Below, one piece after another: positions 48,501 through 62,053 of a stretch of DNA of 64,000 nucleotides; positions within the stretch are counted from its first letter, which is position 1; the number at the start of each line of letters is the position of its first letter. This stretch comes from Sisyra terminalis. Its lineage: Eukaryota > Arthropoda > Insecta > Neuroptera > Sisyridae. Below the pieces are notes generated by a model, which was not told the origin of the DNA, searched no databases, and saw only the letters and a program-made list of their open reading frames with translations. A program made the position numbers and the translations under genes. The DNA lies in contig OY292279.1 in NCBI GenBank assembly GCA_958496175.1, forward strand, positions 1,302,001 to 1,366,000, written 5' to 3'.

Positions 48501-50652
48501 TCCGTTGTGAAAACTAGAGCTCATAATGAAAAGTCACCCCCTTTAAATGACCCAATATCAGTCGAATTTACTCGCATAGACTTTAAACTCTATAACTTCC
48601 CGTTCTAATTTTACAAGGATCTAGTAAACCAATGCTTTTTATTTTTTGCATAGTAGTTAAGAATGATATAATCTTTAATATTCAACTCAATTTTGGCGAA
48701 ACAAATCATCCCTTATATCCTTTTTATGCACTCGAAAATTGTCCTTTTTGAAATTTTGAAATGGAATTGTGATTGTCTTGTAACCCACAGGTCAAAATTT
48801 TTTTAAAATTTTTTTCACTTGATAGCCTGAATTCATAATCCGTTGAGAAAACTAGACCTCATAATGAAAAGTCACCCCCTTTAAATGACCCAACATCAGT
48901 CGAATTTTTTCGCATAGACTTTCAACTCCTTAACCTCCCGTTCTAATTTTACAAGGATCTAGTTAACCAATGCTTTTTATTTTTGGCATAGTAGTTAAGG
49001 ATGATTTATTCTTTAATATTCACTTCAATTTTGGCGACACAAATCATCCCTTATATCCTTTTTATGCAATCCAAAATTTTTCCTTTTTGAAAATTTGATA
49101 TCATATTGCGGGTGTCCTTTGGGACTCAGGACAAAATTTTTTTCACATTATAATTCACTTGATAGCCTGAATTCATAATCAGTTGAGAAAACTAAACCTC
49201 ATAATGAAAAGTTGCCCCCTTTAAATGACCCAATATCAGTCGAATTTTCTCGCATAGAGTTTCAACTCCTTAACTTTCCGTTCTAATTTTACAAGGATCT
49301 AGTTAACCAATGCTTTTTTTTTTTTGCATAGTAGTTAAGGATGATTTAATCTTTAATATTCAACTCAATATTGGCGAAACAAATCATCCCTTATATCCTT
49401 TTCATGCACTCGAAAATTGTCCTTTTTGAAATTTTGAAATGGAATTGTGATTGTCTTGTACCCCACAGGACAAAATTTTTTTTAAATTATATTTCACTTG
49501 ATAGCCTGGATTCATAATCCGTTGAGAAAACTATACCTCATAATGAATAGGCACCCCCTTTAAATGACCCAATATCAGTCGAATTTACTCGCATAGACTT
49601 TAAACTCTATAACTTCCCGTTCTAATTTTACAAGGATCTAGTTAACCAATGCTTTTTATTTTTTGCATAGTAGTTAAGGATGATTTAATCTTTAATATTC
49701 AACTCAATTTTGGCGAAACAAATCTTCCTTTATATCCATTTTATGCACTCGAAAATTGTCCTATTTGAAATTTTGAAATGGAATTGTGATTGTCTTGTAA
49801 CCCACAGGACAAAATTTTTTTCACATTATAATTCACTTGATAGCCTGGATTCATAATCAGTTGAGAAAACTAAACCTCATAATGAAAAGTCGGCCCCTTT
49901 AAATGACCCAATATCAGTCGAATTTTCTCGCATAGACTTTAAACTCCTTAACTTCCCGTTCTAATTTTCCAGGGATTTAGTTAACCAATGCTTTTTATTT
50001 TTTGCATAGTAGTTAAGGATGATTTAATCTTTAATATTCAACTCAATTTTGGCGAAACAAATCATCCCTTATATCCTTTTTATGCAATCCAAAATTTTTC
50101 CTTTTTGAAAATTTGATATCATATTGCGGGTGTCCTTTGGGACACAGGGCAAAATTTTTTTCACATTATAATTCACTTGATAGCCTGGATTCATAATCAG
50201 TTGAGAAAACTAATCCTCATAATGAAAAGTCGCCCCCTTTAAATGACCCAATATCAGTCGAATTTTCTCGCATAGACTTTAAACTCCTTAACTTCCCGTT
50301 CTAATTTTTCAGGGATTTAGTTAACCAATGCTTTTTATTTTTTGCATAGTAGTTAAGGATGATTTAATCTTTAATATTCAACTCAATTGTGGCGAAACAA
50401 ATCATCCCTTATATCCTTTTTATGCAATCCAAAATTTTTCCTTTTTGAAAATTTGATATCATATTGCGGGTGTTCTTTGGGACACAGGACAAAATTTTTT
50501 TCACATTATAATTCACTTGATAGCCTGGATTCATAATCAGTTGAGAAAACTCGACCTCATAATGAAAAGTCACCCCCTTGAAATGACCCAAATTCAGTCG
50601 AATTTTTTCGCATAGACTTTCAACTCTATAACTTTCCGTTTTAATTTTCCAA
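45563..50652 (+). repeat. Pentameric higher-order repeat, three copies (1696 bp)
   Basis: Units start at GGATCT 45563, 47259 and 48955, exactly 1696 bp apart, or five monomers. The marker TCTTCCTTTATATCCATTTT lies at 46331, 48027 and 49723, again 1696 apart. Order in the unit: a C monomer with GTTGCCCCC, an A monomer with TACCCC and TTTAAATTATATTTC, the TCTTCC monomer with GTCGGCCCC, a C monomer with CTAGAGCTC, and a D monomer with GATATAATC. In the third unit the last two places hold two C-type monomers in place of C then D. The next unit start would fall at 50651; GGATCT of I3 is at 50653. Confidence 0.93.
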
Positions 50653-52012
50653 GGATCTAGAAATCTTATGCTTATTATTCTTTACAATATAGTTAAGAAT
50701 GATTTCGTCGCTAATATTTTTTTCCTAATTGATCTTTTGCAAGTTTCGAATGGAATAATGGTTCATTCTTTGGACATATACGAATATTGTTAAAGCTTTA
50801 GCCCAATAATTCGTAAGTATTTCATTAAACTTTACCAGTTTCCGTGTTTTCAATTGCATATCTTATCCTTGAAATATCGACAATAGTAAGTTCTAAATTC
50901 AATTATTGAATTATAGCTTATTTTTAACAATTTTTAAGTGTTGACAATTCGTATTGCTTAGAATTTTGATTTAAGACATCGCTACAATGCGATACAACTT
51001 TTGTTGGAAGCTATGAGTACATCCACCTGACTCACAGGTGGCACTAAAAACATAAGGTGGTTTAATTGACATACATGTCAAGAGTTGACCTGTTCTAGCA
51101 TAGATGGCTCCAGCGGCGACTCAAGTCAATTTGACAACTAATTTTGGAAAATTAAAATTTTATAATTACCTTTATTTTATTCAAATAAACTTAATTTTTA
51201 TTGTTATAGTTGTTTGAATTGACGGTCAGTGATGCATTTTAACTTTATAACATCGGAATGATCCCAAATACATATGAAACAGGTAATATTTATTCTGACA
51301 TTGTGGGTATGGATGCAATGTTCACAAGTACTTTTTGTAAATTTTGTAGATATTTTCCAACATTTTACGACCTAAAAATAGCCAAATATAATATATATTT
51401 CAAAAGAAATCCTGCAGAGAGGAATCTAACCAAATCATCAATAAATATAAGCCACTGAAAGTGCAGCATAAATATTGTGAAAATCGGAGGAATATCTCCT
51501 TCAACAAGTCTTGACAAAACAAGGTAGGTAAATAATCCCCAACTTTCAATCACCGAAATAGGCTAAAAACGACAAAACCATTTGCATTTGTAAATCTTTC
51601 TGATGAGCTCTTGGAGAGCTGATTTATGCAATTTCGATAACAATGATTCAGCCTTAATATATATCTGGATTCCAAAAAAAAAAAAAACAGCGTTATATAC
51701 TTTACCTAAACTTGAAAATTGCCTTTCTTGGAACTTTGAACCGATATTTTATATGTCCTTTTGCATACAAAAAAAAATTACATCAGTTCTCACATTAGAG
51801 CATTGTAATACGTAGCTAAAATTTACACTCTAAGGAAATCTCCTCCTCAAAAATGACCGTCGCTTAGGCTAATTTGGTGCAAGCGTTTTCACGTCCTTAA
51901 TTTCCAGTTTTAATTTTCCAAAGATCTAGTTAATCAATGCTTATTATTTTTTGCATCACGGTTAAGGAAAATTTAGTTTATAATATTCAGCTCAAATTTG
52001 GCGAAAAAAAAA
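50626..52012 (+). repeat. I module, copy 3
   Basis: Third copy, 18222 bp after copy 2. It shares CAATTGCAT and the 14-base A tract with copy 2. Its left edge, CTATAACTTTCC, matches copy 4 (copies 1 and 2 have CTAAAACTTTCC), and its right flank, AAAGATCTAG and GGTTAAGGAAAATTTAG with GGCG plus nine A, matches copies 1 and 4. So it is a mosaic of the forms in the other copies. The core dyads are unchanged (hairpin at 51023-51041). Confidence 0.9.
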
Positions 52013-55000
52013 TCCCTTATATCCTTTTTATGCACTAGAAAATTGTCTTTTTTGAATCTTTGAAACGATATTGCGGGTGTCCTTTGGCACACAGGACAAA
52101 ATTTTTTTCACATTATAATTCACTTGAAAGCCTGGATTCATAATCCGTTGAGAAAACTAGACCTCATAATGAATAGGCACCCCCTTTAAATGACCCAATA
52201 TCAGTCGAATTTACTCGCATAGACTTTAAACTCTATAACTTCCCGTTCTAATTTTACAAGGATCTAGTTAACCAATGCTTTGTATTTTTTGCATAGTAGT
52301 TAAGGATGATTTAATCTTTAATATTCAACTCAATATTGGCGAAACAAATCATCCCTTATATCATTTTCATGCACTCGAAAATTGTCCTTTTTGAAATTTT
52401 GAAATGGAATTGTGATTGTCTTGTAACCCACAGGACAAAATTTTTTTCACATTATAAAACACTTGATAGCCTGGATTCATAATCAGTTGAGAAAACTAAA
52501 CCTCATAATGAAAAGTCGCCCCCTTTAAATGACCCAATATCAGTCGTATTTTCTCGCATAGACTTTAAACTCCTTAACTTCCCGTTCTAATTTTTCTGGG
52601 ATTTAGTTAACCAATGCTTTTTATTTTTTACATAGTAGTTAAGGATGATTTAATCTTTAATATTCAACTCGATATTGGCTAAACAAATCATCCCTTATAT
52701 CCTTTTTATGCACTCGAAAATTGTCCTTTTTGAAATTTTGAAATGGAATTGTGATTGTCTTGTAACCCACAGGACAAATTTATTTTCACATTATAATTCA
52801 CTTGATAGCCTGGATTCATAATCCGTTGTGAAAACTAGACCTCATAATGAAAAGTCGCCCCCATTAAATGACCCAATATCAGTCGAATTTTTTCGCATAA
52901 ACTTTCAACTCCTTAACCTCCCGTTCTAATTTTACAAGGATCTAGTTAACCAATGCTTTTTATATTTTGCATAGTAGTTAAGGATGATTTATTCTTTAAT
53001 ATTCATTTCGATATTGGCGAAACAAATCATCCCTTATATCCTTTTTATGCACTCGAAAATTGTCCTTTTTGAAATTTTGAAATGGAATTGTGATTGTCTT
53101 GTACCCCACAGGACAAAATTTTTTTTTCATTATATTTCACTTGATAGCCTGGATTCATAATCCGTTGAGAAAACTATACCTCATAATGAATAGGCACCCC
53201 CTTTAAATGACCCAATATCAGTCGAATTTTTTCGCATTGACTTTCAACTCCTTAACTTTCCGTTCTAATTTTACAAGGATCTAGTTAACCAATGCTTTTA
53301 ATTTTTTGCATTGTAGTTAAGGATGATTTAATCTTTAATATTCAACTCAATATTGGCGAAAGAAATCATCCCATATATCCTTTTTATGCACTCGAAAATT
53401 GTCCTTTTTGAAATTTTGAAATGGAATTGTGATTGTCTTGTAACCCACAGGACAAAATTTTTTTCACATTATAATTCACTTGATAGCCTGGATTCATAAT
53501 CAGTTGAGAAAACTAAACCTCATAATGAAAAGTCGCCCCCTTTAAATGACCCAATATCAGTCGATTTTTCTCGCATAGACTTTAAACTCCTTAACTTCCC
53601 GTTCTAATTTTACAAGGATCTAGTTAACCAATGCTTTTTATTTTTTGCATAGTAGTTAAGGATGATTTAATCTTTAATATTCAACTCAATATTGGCGAAA
53701 CAAATCATCCCTTATATCCTTTTTATGCACTCGAAAATTGTCCTTTTTGAAATTTTGAAATGGAATTGTGATTGTCTTGTAACCCACAGGACTAATTTAT
53801 TTTCACATTATAATTCACTTGATAGCCTGGATTCATAGTCCTTTGAGAAAACTAGACCTCATAATGAAAAGTCACCCCCTTTTAATGACCCAATATCAGT
53901 CGAATTTTTTCGCATAGACTTTCAACTCCTTAACTTCCCGTTTTAATTTTTCAGGGATCTAGTTAACCAATGCTTTTTATTTTTTGCATAGTAGTTATGG
54001 ATGATTAATTCTTTAATATTCAACTCAATAATGGCGAAACAAATCATCCCTTATATCCTTTTTATGCACTCGAAAATTGTCCGTTTTGAAATTTTGAAAT
54101 GGAATTGTGATTGTCTTGTAACCCACAGGACTTATTTATTTTCACATTATAATTCACTTGATAGCCTGGATTCATAATCCGTTGAGAAAACTATACCTCA
54201 TAATGAATAGGCACCACATTTAAATGACCCAATATCAGTCGAATTTACTCGCATAGACTTTAAACTCTATAACTTCCCGTTCTAATTTTACAAGGATCTA
54301 GTTTACCAATGCTTTTTAATTTTTTGCATAGTAGTTAAGGATGATTTAATCTTTAATATTCAACTCGATATTGGCGAAACAAATCATCCCTTATATCCTT
54401 TTTATGCACTCGAAAATTGTCCTTTTTGAAATTTTGAAATGGAATTGTGATTGTCTCGTAACCCACAGGATAAATTTATTTTCACATTATAATTCACTTG
54501 ATAGCCTGGATTCATAATTTGTTGTGAAAACTAGACCTCATAATGAAAAGTCACCCCCTTTAAATGACCCAATATCAGTCGAATTTTTTCACATAGACTT
54601 TAAACTCCTTAACTTCCCGTTCTAATTTTTCAGGGATCTAGTTAACCAATGCTTTTTATTTTTGCATAGTAGTTAAGGATGATTTAATCTTTAATATTCA
54701 ACTCAATAATGGCGAAACAAATCATCCCTTATATCCTTTTTATGCACTCGAAAATTGTCCTTTTTGAAATTTTGAAATGGAATTGTGATTGTCTTGTACC
54801 CCACAGGACAAAATTTTTTTTACATTATATTTCACTTGATAGCCTGGATTCATAATCCGTTGAGAAAACTATACCTCATAATGAATAGGCACCCCCTTTA
54901 AATGACCCAATATCAGTCGAATTTACTCGCATAGACTTTAAACTCTATAAATTCCCGTTCTAATTTTACAAGGATTTATTTAACAAATGCTTTTAATTTT

Positions 55001-58000
55001 TTGCATAGTAGTTAAGAATGATTTAATCTTTAATATTCAACTCAATTTTGGCGAAACAAATCATCCCTTATATCCTTTTTATGCACTCAAAAATTGTCCT
55101 TTTTGAAATTTTGAAATGGAATTGCGATTGTCTTGTAACCCACAGGTCAAAATTTTTTTAAAATTTTTTTCACTTGATAGCCTGAATTCATAATCCGTTG
55201 AGAAAACTAGTCCTCATAATGAAAAGTCACCCCCTTTAAATGACCCAATATCAGTCGAATTTTTTCGCATAGACTTTCAACTCCTTAACCTCCCGTTCTA
55301 ATTTTACAAGGATCTAATTAACCAATGCTTTTTATTTTTTGCATAGTAGTTAAGAATGATTTATTATTTAATATTCAACTCAATTTTGGCGAAACAAATC
55401 ATCCCTTATATCCTTTTTATGCACTCGAAAATTGCCCTTTTTGAAATTTTTAGACGATACTGCGGGTGTCCTTCGGAACACAGGACAAAATTTTATTCAC
55501 ATTATTATTCACTTGATAGCCTGAATTCATAATCCGTTGAGAAAACTAGATCTCATAATGAAAAGTCACCCCCTTTAAATGACCCAATATCAGTCGAATT
55601 TTTTCGCATAGACTTTCAACTCCTTAACTTTCCGTTCTTATTTTACAAGGATCTAGTTAACCAATGCTTTTAATTTTTTGCATAGTAGTTAAGGATGATT
55701 TAATCTTTAATATTCAACTCAATAATGGCGAAATAAATCATCCCTTATATCCTTTTTATGCACTCGAAAATTGTCCTTTTTGTAATTTTGAAATGGAATT
55801 GTGATTGTCTTGTAACCCACAGGACTAATTTATTTTCACATTATAATTCACTTGATAGCCTGGATTCCTAGTCCTTTGAGAAAACTAGACCTCATAATGA
55901 AAAGTCACCCCCTTTAAATGACCCAATATCAGTCGAATTTTTTCGCATAGACTTTCAACTCCTTAACTTCCCGTTCTAATTTTTCAGGGATCTAGTTAAC
56001 TAATGCTTTTTATTTTTTGCATAGTAGTTATGGATGATTAATTCTTTAATATTCAACTCATTAATGGCGAAACAAATCATCCCTTATATCCTTTTTATGC
56101 ACTCGAAAATTGTCCGTTTTGAAATTTTGAAATGGAATTGTGATTGTCTTGTAACCCACAGGACTAATTTATTTTCAAATTATAATTCACTTGATAGCCT
56201 GGATTCCTAGTCCTTTGAGAAAACTGGACCTCATAATGAAAAATCGCCCCCTTTAAATGACCCAATATCAGTCGAATTTTTTCGCATAGACTTTAAACTC
56301 CTTAACTTCCCGTTCTAATTTTTAAGGGATCTAGTTAACCAATGCTTTTAATTTTTTGCATAGTAGTTAAGAATGATTTAATCTATAATATTCAACTCCA
56401 TTTTGGCGAAACAAAATATCTCTTATATCCTTTTTATGCATTCGAAAATTGTCCTTTTTGAAACATTAAAACGGTATTGCGGGTGTCCTTTGGCATACAG
56501 GACAATTTTTTTTTCATATAATAATTTAAGTGATAGCCTGGATTCATAATCCGTTGAGAAATCTCGACCTCATAATGAAAAGTCACCCCCTTGAAATGAC
56601 CCAAATTTAGTCGAATTTTTTCGCATAGACTTTCAACTCTATAACTTCCCGTTCTAATTTTTCAAGGATCTAGTTAACCAATGCTTTTTATTTTTTGCAT
56701 AGTAGTTAAGGATGATTTAATCTTTAATATTCAAATCAATTTTGGCGAAACAAATCATCCCTTATATCCTTTTTATGCAATCCAAAATTTTTCCTTTTTG
56801 AAAATTTGATATCATATTGCGGGTGTCCTTTGGGACACAGGACAAAATTTTTTTCACATTACAATTCACTTGATAGCCTGGATTCATAATCAGTTGAGAA
56901 AACTTAACCTCATAATGAAAAGTCGCCCCCTTTAAATGACCCAATATCAGTCGAATTTTTTCGCATACACTTTAAACTCCTTAACTTCCCGTTCTAATTT
57001 TTAAGGGATCTAGTTAACTAATGCTTATTATTTTTTGCATAGTAGTTAAGGATGATTTAGTCTTTAATATTTAACTCGATATTGGCGAAACAAATCATCC
57101 CTTGTATCCTTTTTATGCACTCGAAAATTGTCCTTTTTGAACTTTTGAAATGGAATTGTGATTGTCTTGTAACCCACAGGACAAATTTATTTTCACATTA
57201 TAATTCACTTGATAGCCTGGATTCATAATCCGTTGTGAAAACTAGACCTCATAATGAAAAGTCACCCCCTTTAAATGACCCAATATCAGTCGAATTTTTT
57301 CGCATAGACTTTCAACTCCTTAACTTCCCGTTCTAATTTTTAAGGGATCTAGTTAACCAATGCTTTATATTTTTTGCATAGTAGTTAAGGATGATTTAAT
57401 CTTTAATATTCAACTCAATAATGGCGAAACAAATCATCCCTTATATCCTTTTTATGCACTCGAAAATTGTCCTTTTTGAAATTTTGAAATGGAATTGTGA
57501 TTGTCTTGTAACCCACAGGACAAATTTATTTTCACATTATAATTCACTTGATAGCCTGAATTCATAATCCGTTGAGAAAACTAGACCTCATAATGAAAAG
57601 TCACCCCCTTTAAATGACCCAATATCAGTCGAATTTTTTCGCATAGACTTTCAACTCCTTAACTTTCCGTTCTAATTTTACAAGGATCTAGTTAACCAAT
57701 GCTTTTAATTTTTTGCATAGTAGTTAAGGATGATTTAATCTTTAATATTCAACTCAATAATGGCGAAATAAATCATCCCTTATATCCTTTTTATGCACTC
57801 GAAAATTGTCCTTTTTGTAATTTTGAAATGGAATTGTGATTGTCTTGTAACCCACAGGACAAATTTATTTTCACATTATAATTCACTTGATAGCCTGGAT
57901 TCATAATCCGTTGTGAAAACTAGACCTCATAATGAAAAGTCACCCCCTTTAAATGACCCAATATCAGTCGAATTTTTTCGCATAGACTTTCAACTCCTTA

Positions 58001-61000
58001 ACTTCCCGTTCTAATTTTTAAGGGATCTAGTTAACCAATGCTTTATATTTTTTGCATAGTAGTTAAGGATGATTTAATCTTTAATATTCTATTCAATTTT
58101 GGCGAAGCAAATCATCCCTTATATCCTTTTTATGCACTCGAAAATTGTCCTTTTTGAAATGTTGAAATGGAATTGTGATTGTCATGTAACCCACAGGACA
58201 AAATTTTTTTCACATTATAATTCACTTGATAGCCTGGATTCATAATCAGTTGAGAAAACTAAACCTCATAATGAAAAGTCGCCCCCTTTAAATGACCCAA
58301 TATCAGTCGAATTTTTTCGCATAGACTTTCAACTCCTTAACTTCCCGTTCTAATTTTTCTGGTATCTAGTTAACCAATGCTTTTTATTTTCTGCATAGTA
58401 GTTAAGGATGATTTAATCTTTAATATTCAATTCAATTTTGACGAAACCAATCATCCCTTATATTCTTTTTATGCACTCCCAAATTTTTCCTTTTTGAAAA
58501 TTTGATATCATATTGCGGGTGTCCTTTGGGACACAGGACAAAATTTTTTTCACATTATAATTCACTTGATAGCCTGGATTCATAATACGTTGAGAAAACT
58601 AGACCTTATAATGAAAAATCACCCCCTTTAAATGACCCAATATCAGTCGAATTTTTTCGCATAGACTTTATACTCCTTAACTTCCCGTTGTAATTTTTCA
58701 GGGATCTAGTTAACCAATGCTTTTTATTTTTTGCATAGTAGTTAAGGATGATTTAATCTTTAATATTCAACTCAATATTGGCGAAACAAATCATCCCTTA
58801 TATCCTTTTTATGCACTCGAAAATTGTCCTTTTTGAAATTTTGAAATGGAATTGTGATTGTCTTGTAACCCACAGAACAAATTTATTTTCACATTATAAT
58901 TCACTTGATAGTCTGGATTCATAATCCGTTGTGAAAACTAGACCTCATAATGAAAAGTCACCCCCTTTAAATGACCCAAATTCCGTCGAATTTTTTCGCA
59001 TAGACTTTAAACTCCTTAACTTCCCGTTCTAATTTTTCAGGGATTTAGTTAACCAATGCTTTTTATTTTTTGCATAGTAGTTAAGGATGATTTAATCTTT
59101 ATTATTCAACTCGATATTGGCGAAACAAATCATCCCTTATATCCTTTTTATGCACTCGAAAATTGTCCTTTTTGAAATTTTGAAATGGAATTGTGATTGT
59201 CTTGTAACCCACAGGACAAATTTATTTTCACATTATAATTCACTTGATAGCCTGGATTCATAATCCGTTGTGAAAACTAGACCTCATAATGAAAAGTCAC
59301 CCCCTTTAAATGACCCAATATCAGTCGAATTTTTTCGCATAGACTTTCAACTCCTTAACTTCCCGTTCTAATTTTTAAGGGATCTAGTTAACCAATGCTT
59401 TATATTTTTTGCATAGTAGTTAAGGATGATTTAATCTTTAATATTCAATTCAATTTTGGCGAAGCAAATCATCCCTTATATCCTTTTTATGCACTCGAAA
59501 ATTGTCCTTTTTGAAATGTTGAAATGGAATTGTGATTGTCATGTAACCCACAGGACAAAATTTTTTTCACATTATAATTCACTTGATAGCCTGGATTCAT
59601 AATCAGTTGAGAAAACTAAACCTCATAATGAAAAGTCGCCCCCTTTAAATGACCCAATATCAGTCGAATTTTTTCGCATAGACTTTCAACTCCTTAACTT
59701 CCCGTTCTAATTTTTCTGGTATCTAGTTAACCAATGCTTTTTATTTTCTGCATAGTAGTTAAGGATGATTTAATCTTTAATATTCAATTCAATTTTGACG
59801 AAACCAATCATCCCTTATATTCTTTTTATGCACTCCCAAATTTTTCCTTTTTGAAAATTTGATATCATATTGCGGGTGTCCTTTGGTAAACAGGACAAAA
59901 TTTTTTTCACATTATAATTCACTTGATAGCCTGGATTCATAATACGTTGAGAAAACTAGACCTTATAATGAAAAATCACCCCCTTTAAATGACCCAATAT
60001 CAGTCGAATTTTTTCGCATAGACTTTATACTCCTTAACTTCCCGTTGTAATTTTTCAGGGATCTAGTTAACCAATGCTTTTTATTTTTTGCATAGTAGTT
60101 AAGGATGATTTAATCTTTAATATTCAACTCAATATTGGCGAAACAAATCATCCCTTATATCCTTTTTATGCACTCGAAAATTGTCCTTTTTGAAATTTTG
60201 AAATGGAATTGTGATTGTCTTGTAACCCACAGGACAAATTTATTTTCACATTATAATTCACTTGATAGCCTGGATTCATAATCCGTTGTGAAAACTAGAC
60301 CTCATAATGAAAAGTCACCCCCTTTAAATGACCCAATATCAGTCGAATTTTTTCGCATAGACTTTCAACTCCTTAACTTCCCGTTCTAATTTTTAAGGGA
60401 TCTAGTTAACCAATGCTTTATATTTTTTGCATAGTAGTTAAGGATGATTTAATCTTTAATATTCAATTCAATTTTGGCGAAGCAAATCATCCTTTATATC
60501 CTTTTTATGCACTCGAAAATTGTCCTTTTTGAAATTTTGAAATGGAATTGTGATTGTCTTGTAACCCACAGGACAAATTTATTTTCACATTATAATTCAC
60601 TTGATAGCCTGGATTCATAATCCGTTGTGAAAACTAGACCTCATAATGAAAAGTCACCCCCTTTAAATGACCCAATATCAGTCGAATTTTTTCGCATAGA
60701 CTTTCAACTCCTTAACTTCCCGTTCTAATTTTTAAGGGATCTAGTTAACCAATGCTTTATATTTTTTGCATAGTAGTTAAGGATGATTTAATCTTTAATA
60801 TTCAATTCAATTTTGGCGAAACAAATCATCCCTTATATCCTTTTTATGCACTCGAAAATTGTCCTTTTTGAAATTTTGAAATGGAATTGTGATTGTTTGT
60901 AACCCACAGGTCAAAATTTTTTTAAAATTTTTTTCACTTGATAGCCTGAATTCATAATCCGTTGAGAAATCTAGACCTCATAATGAAAAGTCACCCCCTT

Positions 61001-62053
61001 TAAATGACCCAATATCAGTCGAATTTTTTCGCATTGACTTTCAACTCCTTAATCTCCCGTTCTAATTTTACAAGGATCTAGTTAACTAATGCTTTTTATA
61101 TTTTGCATAGTAGTTAAGGATGATTTAATCTTTAATATTCTACTCCATTTTGGCGAAACAAAATATCTCTTATATCCTTTTTATGCATTCGAAAATTGTC
61201 CTTTTTGAAACATTAAAACGGTATTGCGGGTGTCCTTTGGCATACAGGACAATTTTTTTTTCATATAATAATTTGAGTGATAGCCTGGATTCATAATCCG
61301 TTGAGAAAACTATACCTCATAATGAATAGGCACCCCCTTTAAATGACCCAATATCAGTCGAATTTACTCGCATAGACTTTAAAATCTATAACTTCCCGTT
61401 CTAATTTTACAAGGATCTAGTAAACCAATGCTTTTTATTTTTTGCATAGTAGTTAAGGATGATTTAATCTTTAACATTCAATTCAATTTTGGCGAAACAA
61501 ATCATCCCTTATATCATTTTTATGCACTCGAAAATTGTCCTTTTTGAAATGGAATTGTGATTGTTTGTAACCCACAGGTCAAAATTTTTTTAAAATTTTT
61601 TTCACTTGATAGCCTGAATTCATAATCCGTTGAGAAATCTAGACCTCATAATGAAAAGTCACCCCCTTTAAATGACCCAATATCAGTCGAATTTTTTCGC
61701 ATTGACTTTCAACTCCTTAACCTCCCGTTCTAATTTTACAAGGATCTAGTTAACCAATGCTTTTTATATTTTGCATAGTAGTTAAGGATGATTTAATCTT
61801 TAATATTCTACTCCATTTTGGCGAAACAAAATATCTCTTATATCCTTTTTATGCATTCGAAAATTGTCCTTTTTGAAACATTAAAACGGTATTGCGGGTG
61901 TCCTTTGGCATACAGGACAATTTTTTTTTCATATAATAATTTGAGTGATAGCCTGGATTCATAATCCGTTGAGAAAACTCGACCTCATAATGAAAAGTCA
62001 CCCCCTTGAAATGACCCAAATTTAGTCGAATTTTTTCGCATAGACTTTCAACT
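52013..62053 (+). repeat. 339-bp satellite array, segment 4
   Basis: About 30 head-to-tail monomers. From about 52380 to 56956 it repeats the satellite that follows I2 (33.8-38.4 kb). From 57000 to 58022 there are A monomers with TTTTTAAGGGATCTAG. A 4-mer repeat covers 58023-60736, and 60737-62053 holds D monomers and two monomers with CATTAAAACGG leading into I4. One extra monomer (about 53440-53780) is present compared with the 34-38 kb arm. No gene is seen. Confidence 0.96.
58023..60736 (+). repeat. Four-monomer higher-order repeat, two copies (1357 bp)
   Basis: Units start at 58023 and 59380. The rare TGTCATGTAAC lies at 58180 and 59537 (1357 apart; 4 x 339 = 1356), as do CTGGTATCTAG with TTTTCTGCATAG and the GACGAAACC monomer with TGCACTCCC. 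The first three monomers match closely and the fourth differs (CAACTCGATATTGG at about 59100 against CAATTCAATTTTGG at about 60460). A further TGTCATGTAAC monomer at 38941 shows that the founder variant is older than this duplication. Confidence 0.88.

Larger units (their letters stand above)
33791..50625 (+). repeat. 339-bp satellite array, segment 3
   Basis: The longest uninterrupted satellite stretch, about 50 monomers, dominated by subtypes A, C and D with far fewer B cassettes than segments 1 and 2. It holds block B (35165-38395) and its shortened duplicate (39232-42123), a mixed zone at 42124-45562, and the pentamer array from 45563. In the mixed zone, neighbouring monomers with TTGTCCTTGTTGAAA lie at 43651 and 43990, and neighbours with CTAGAGCTCATAATG near 44784 and 45121, each a one-monomer tandem copy. 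No gene is seen. Confidence 0.96.
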
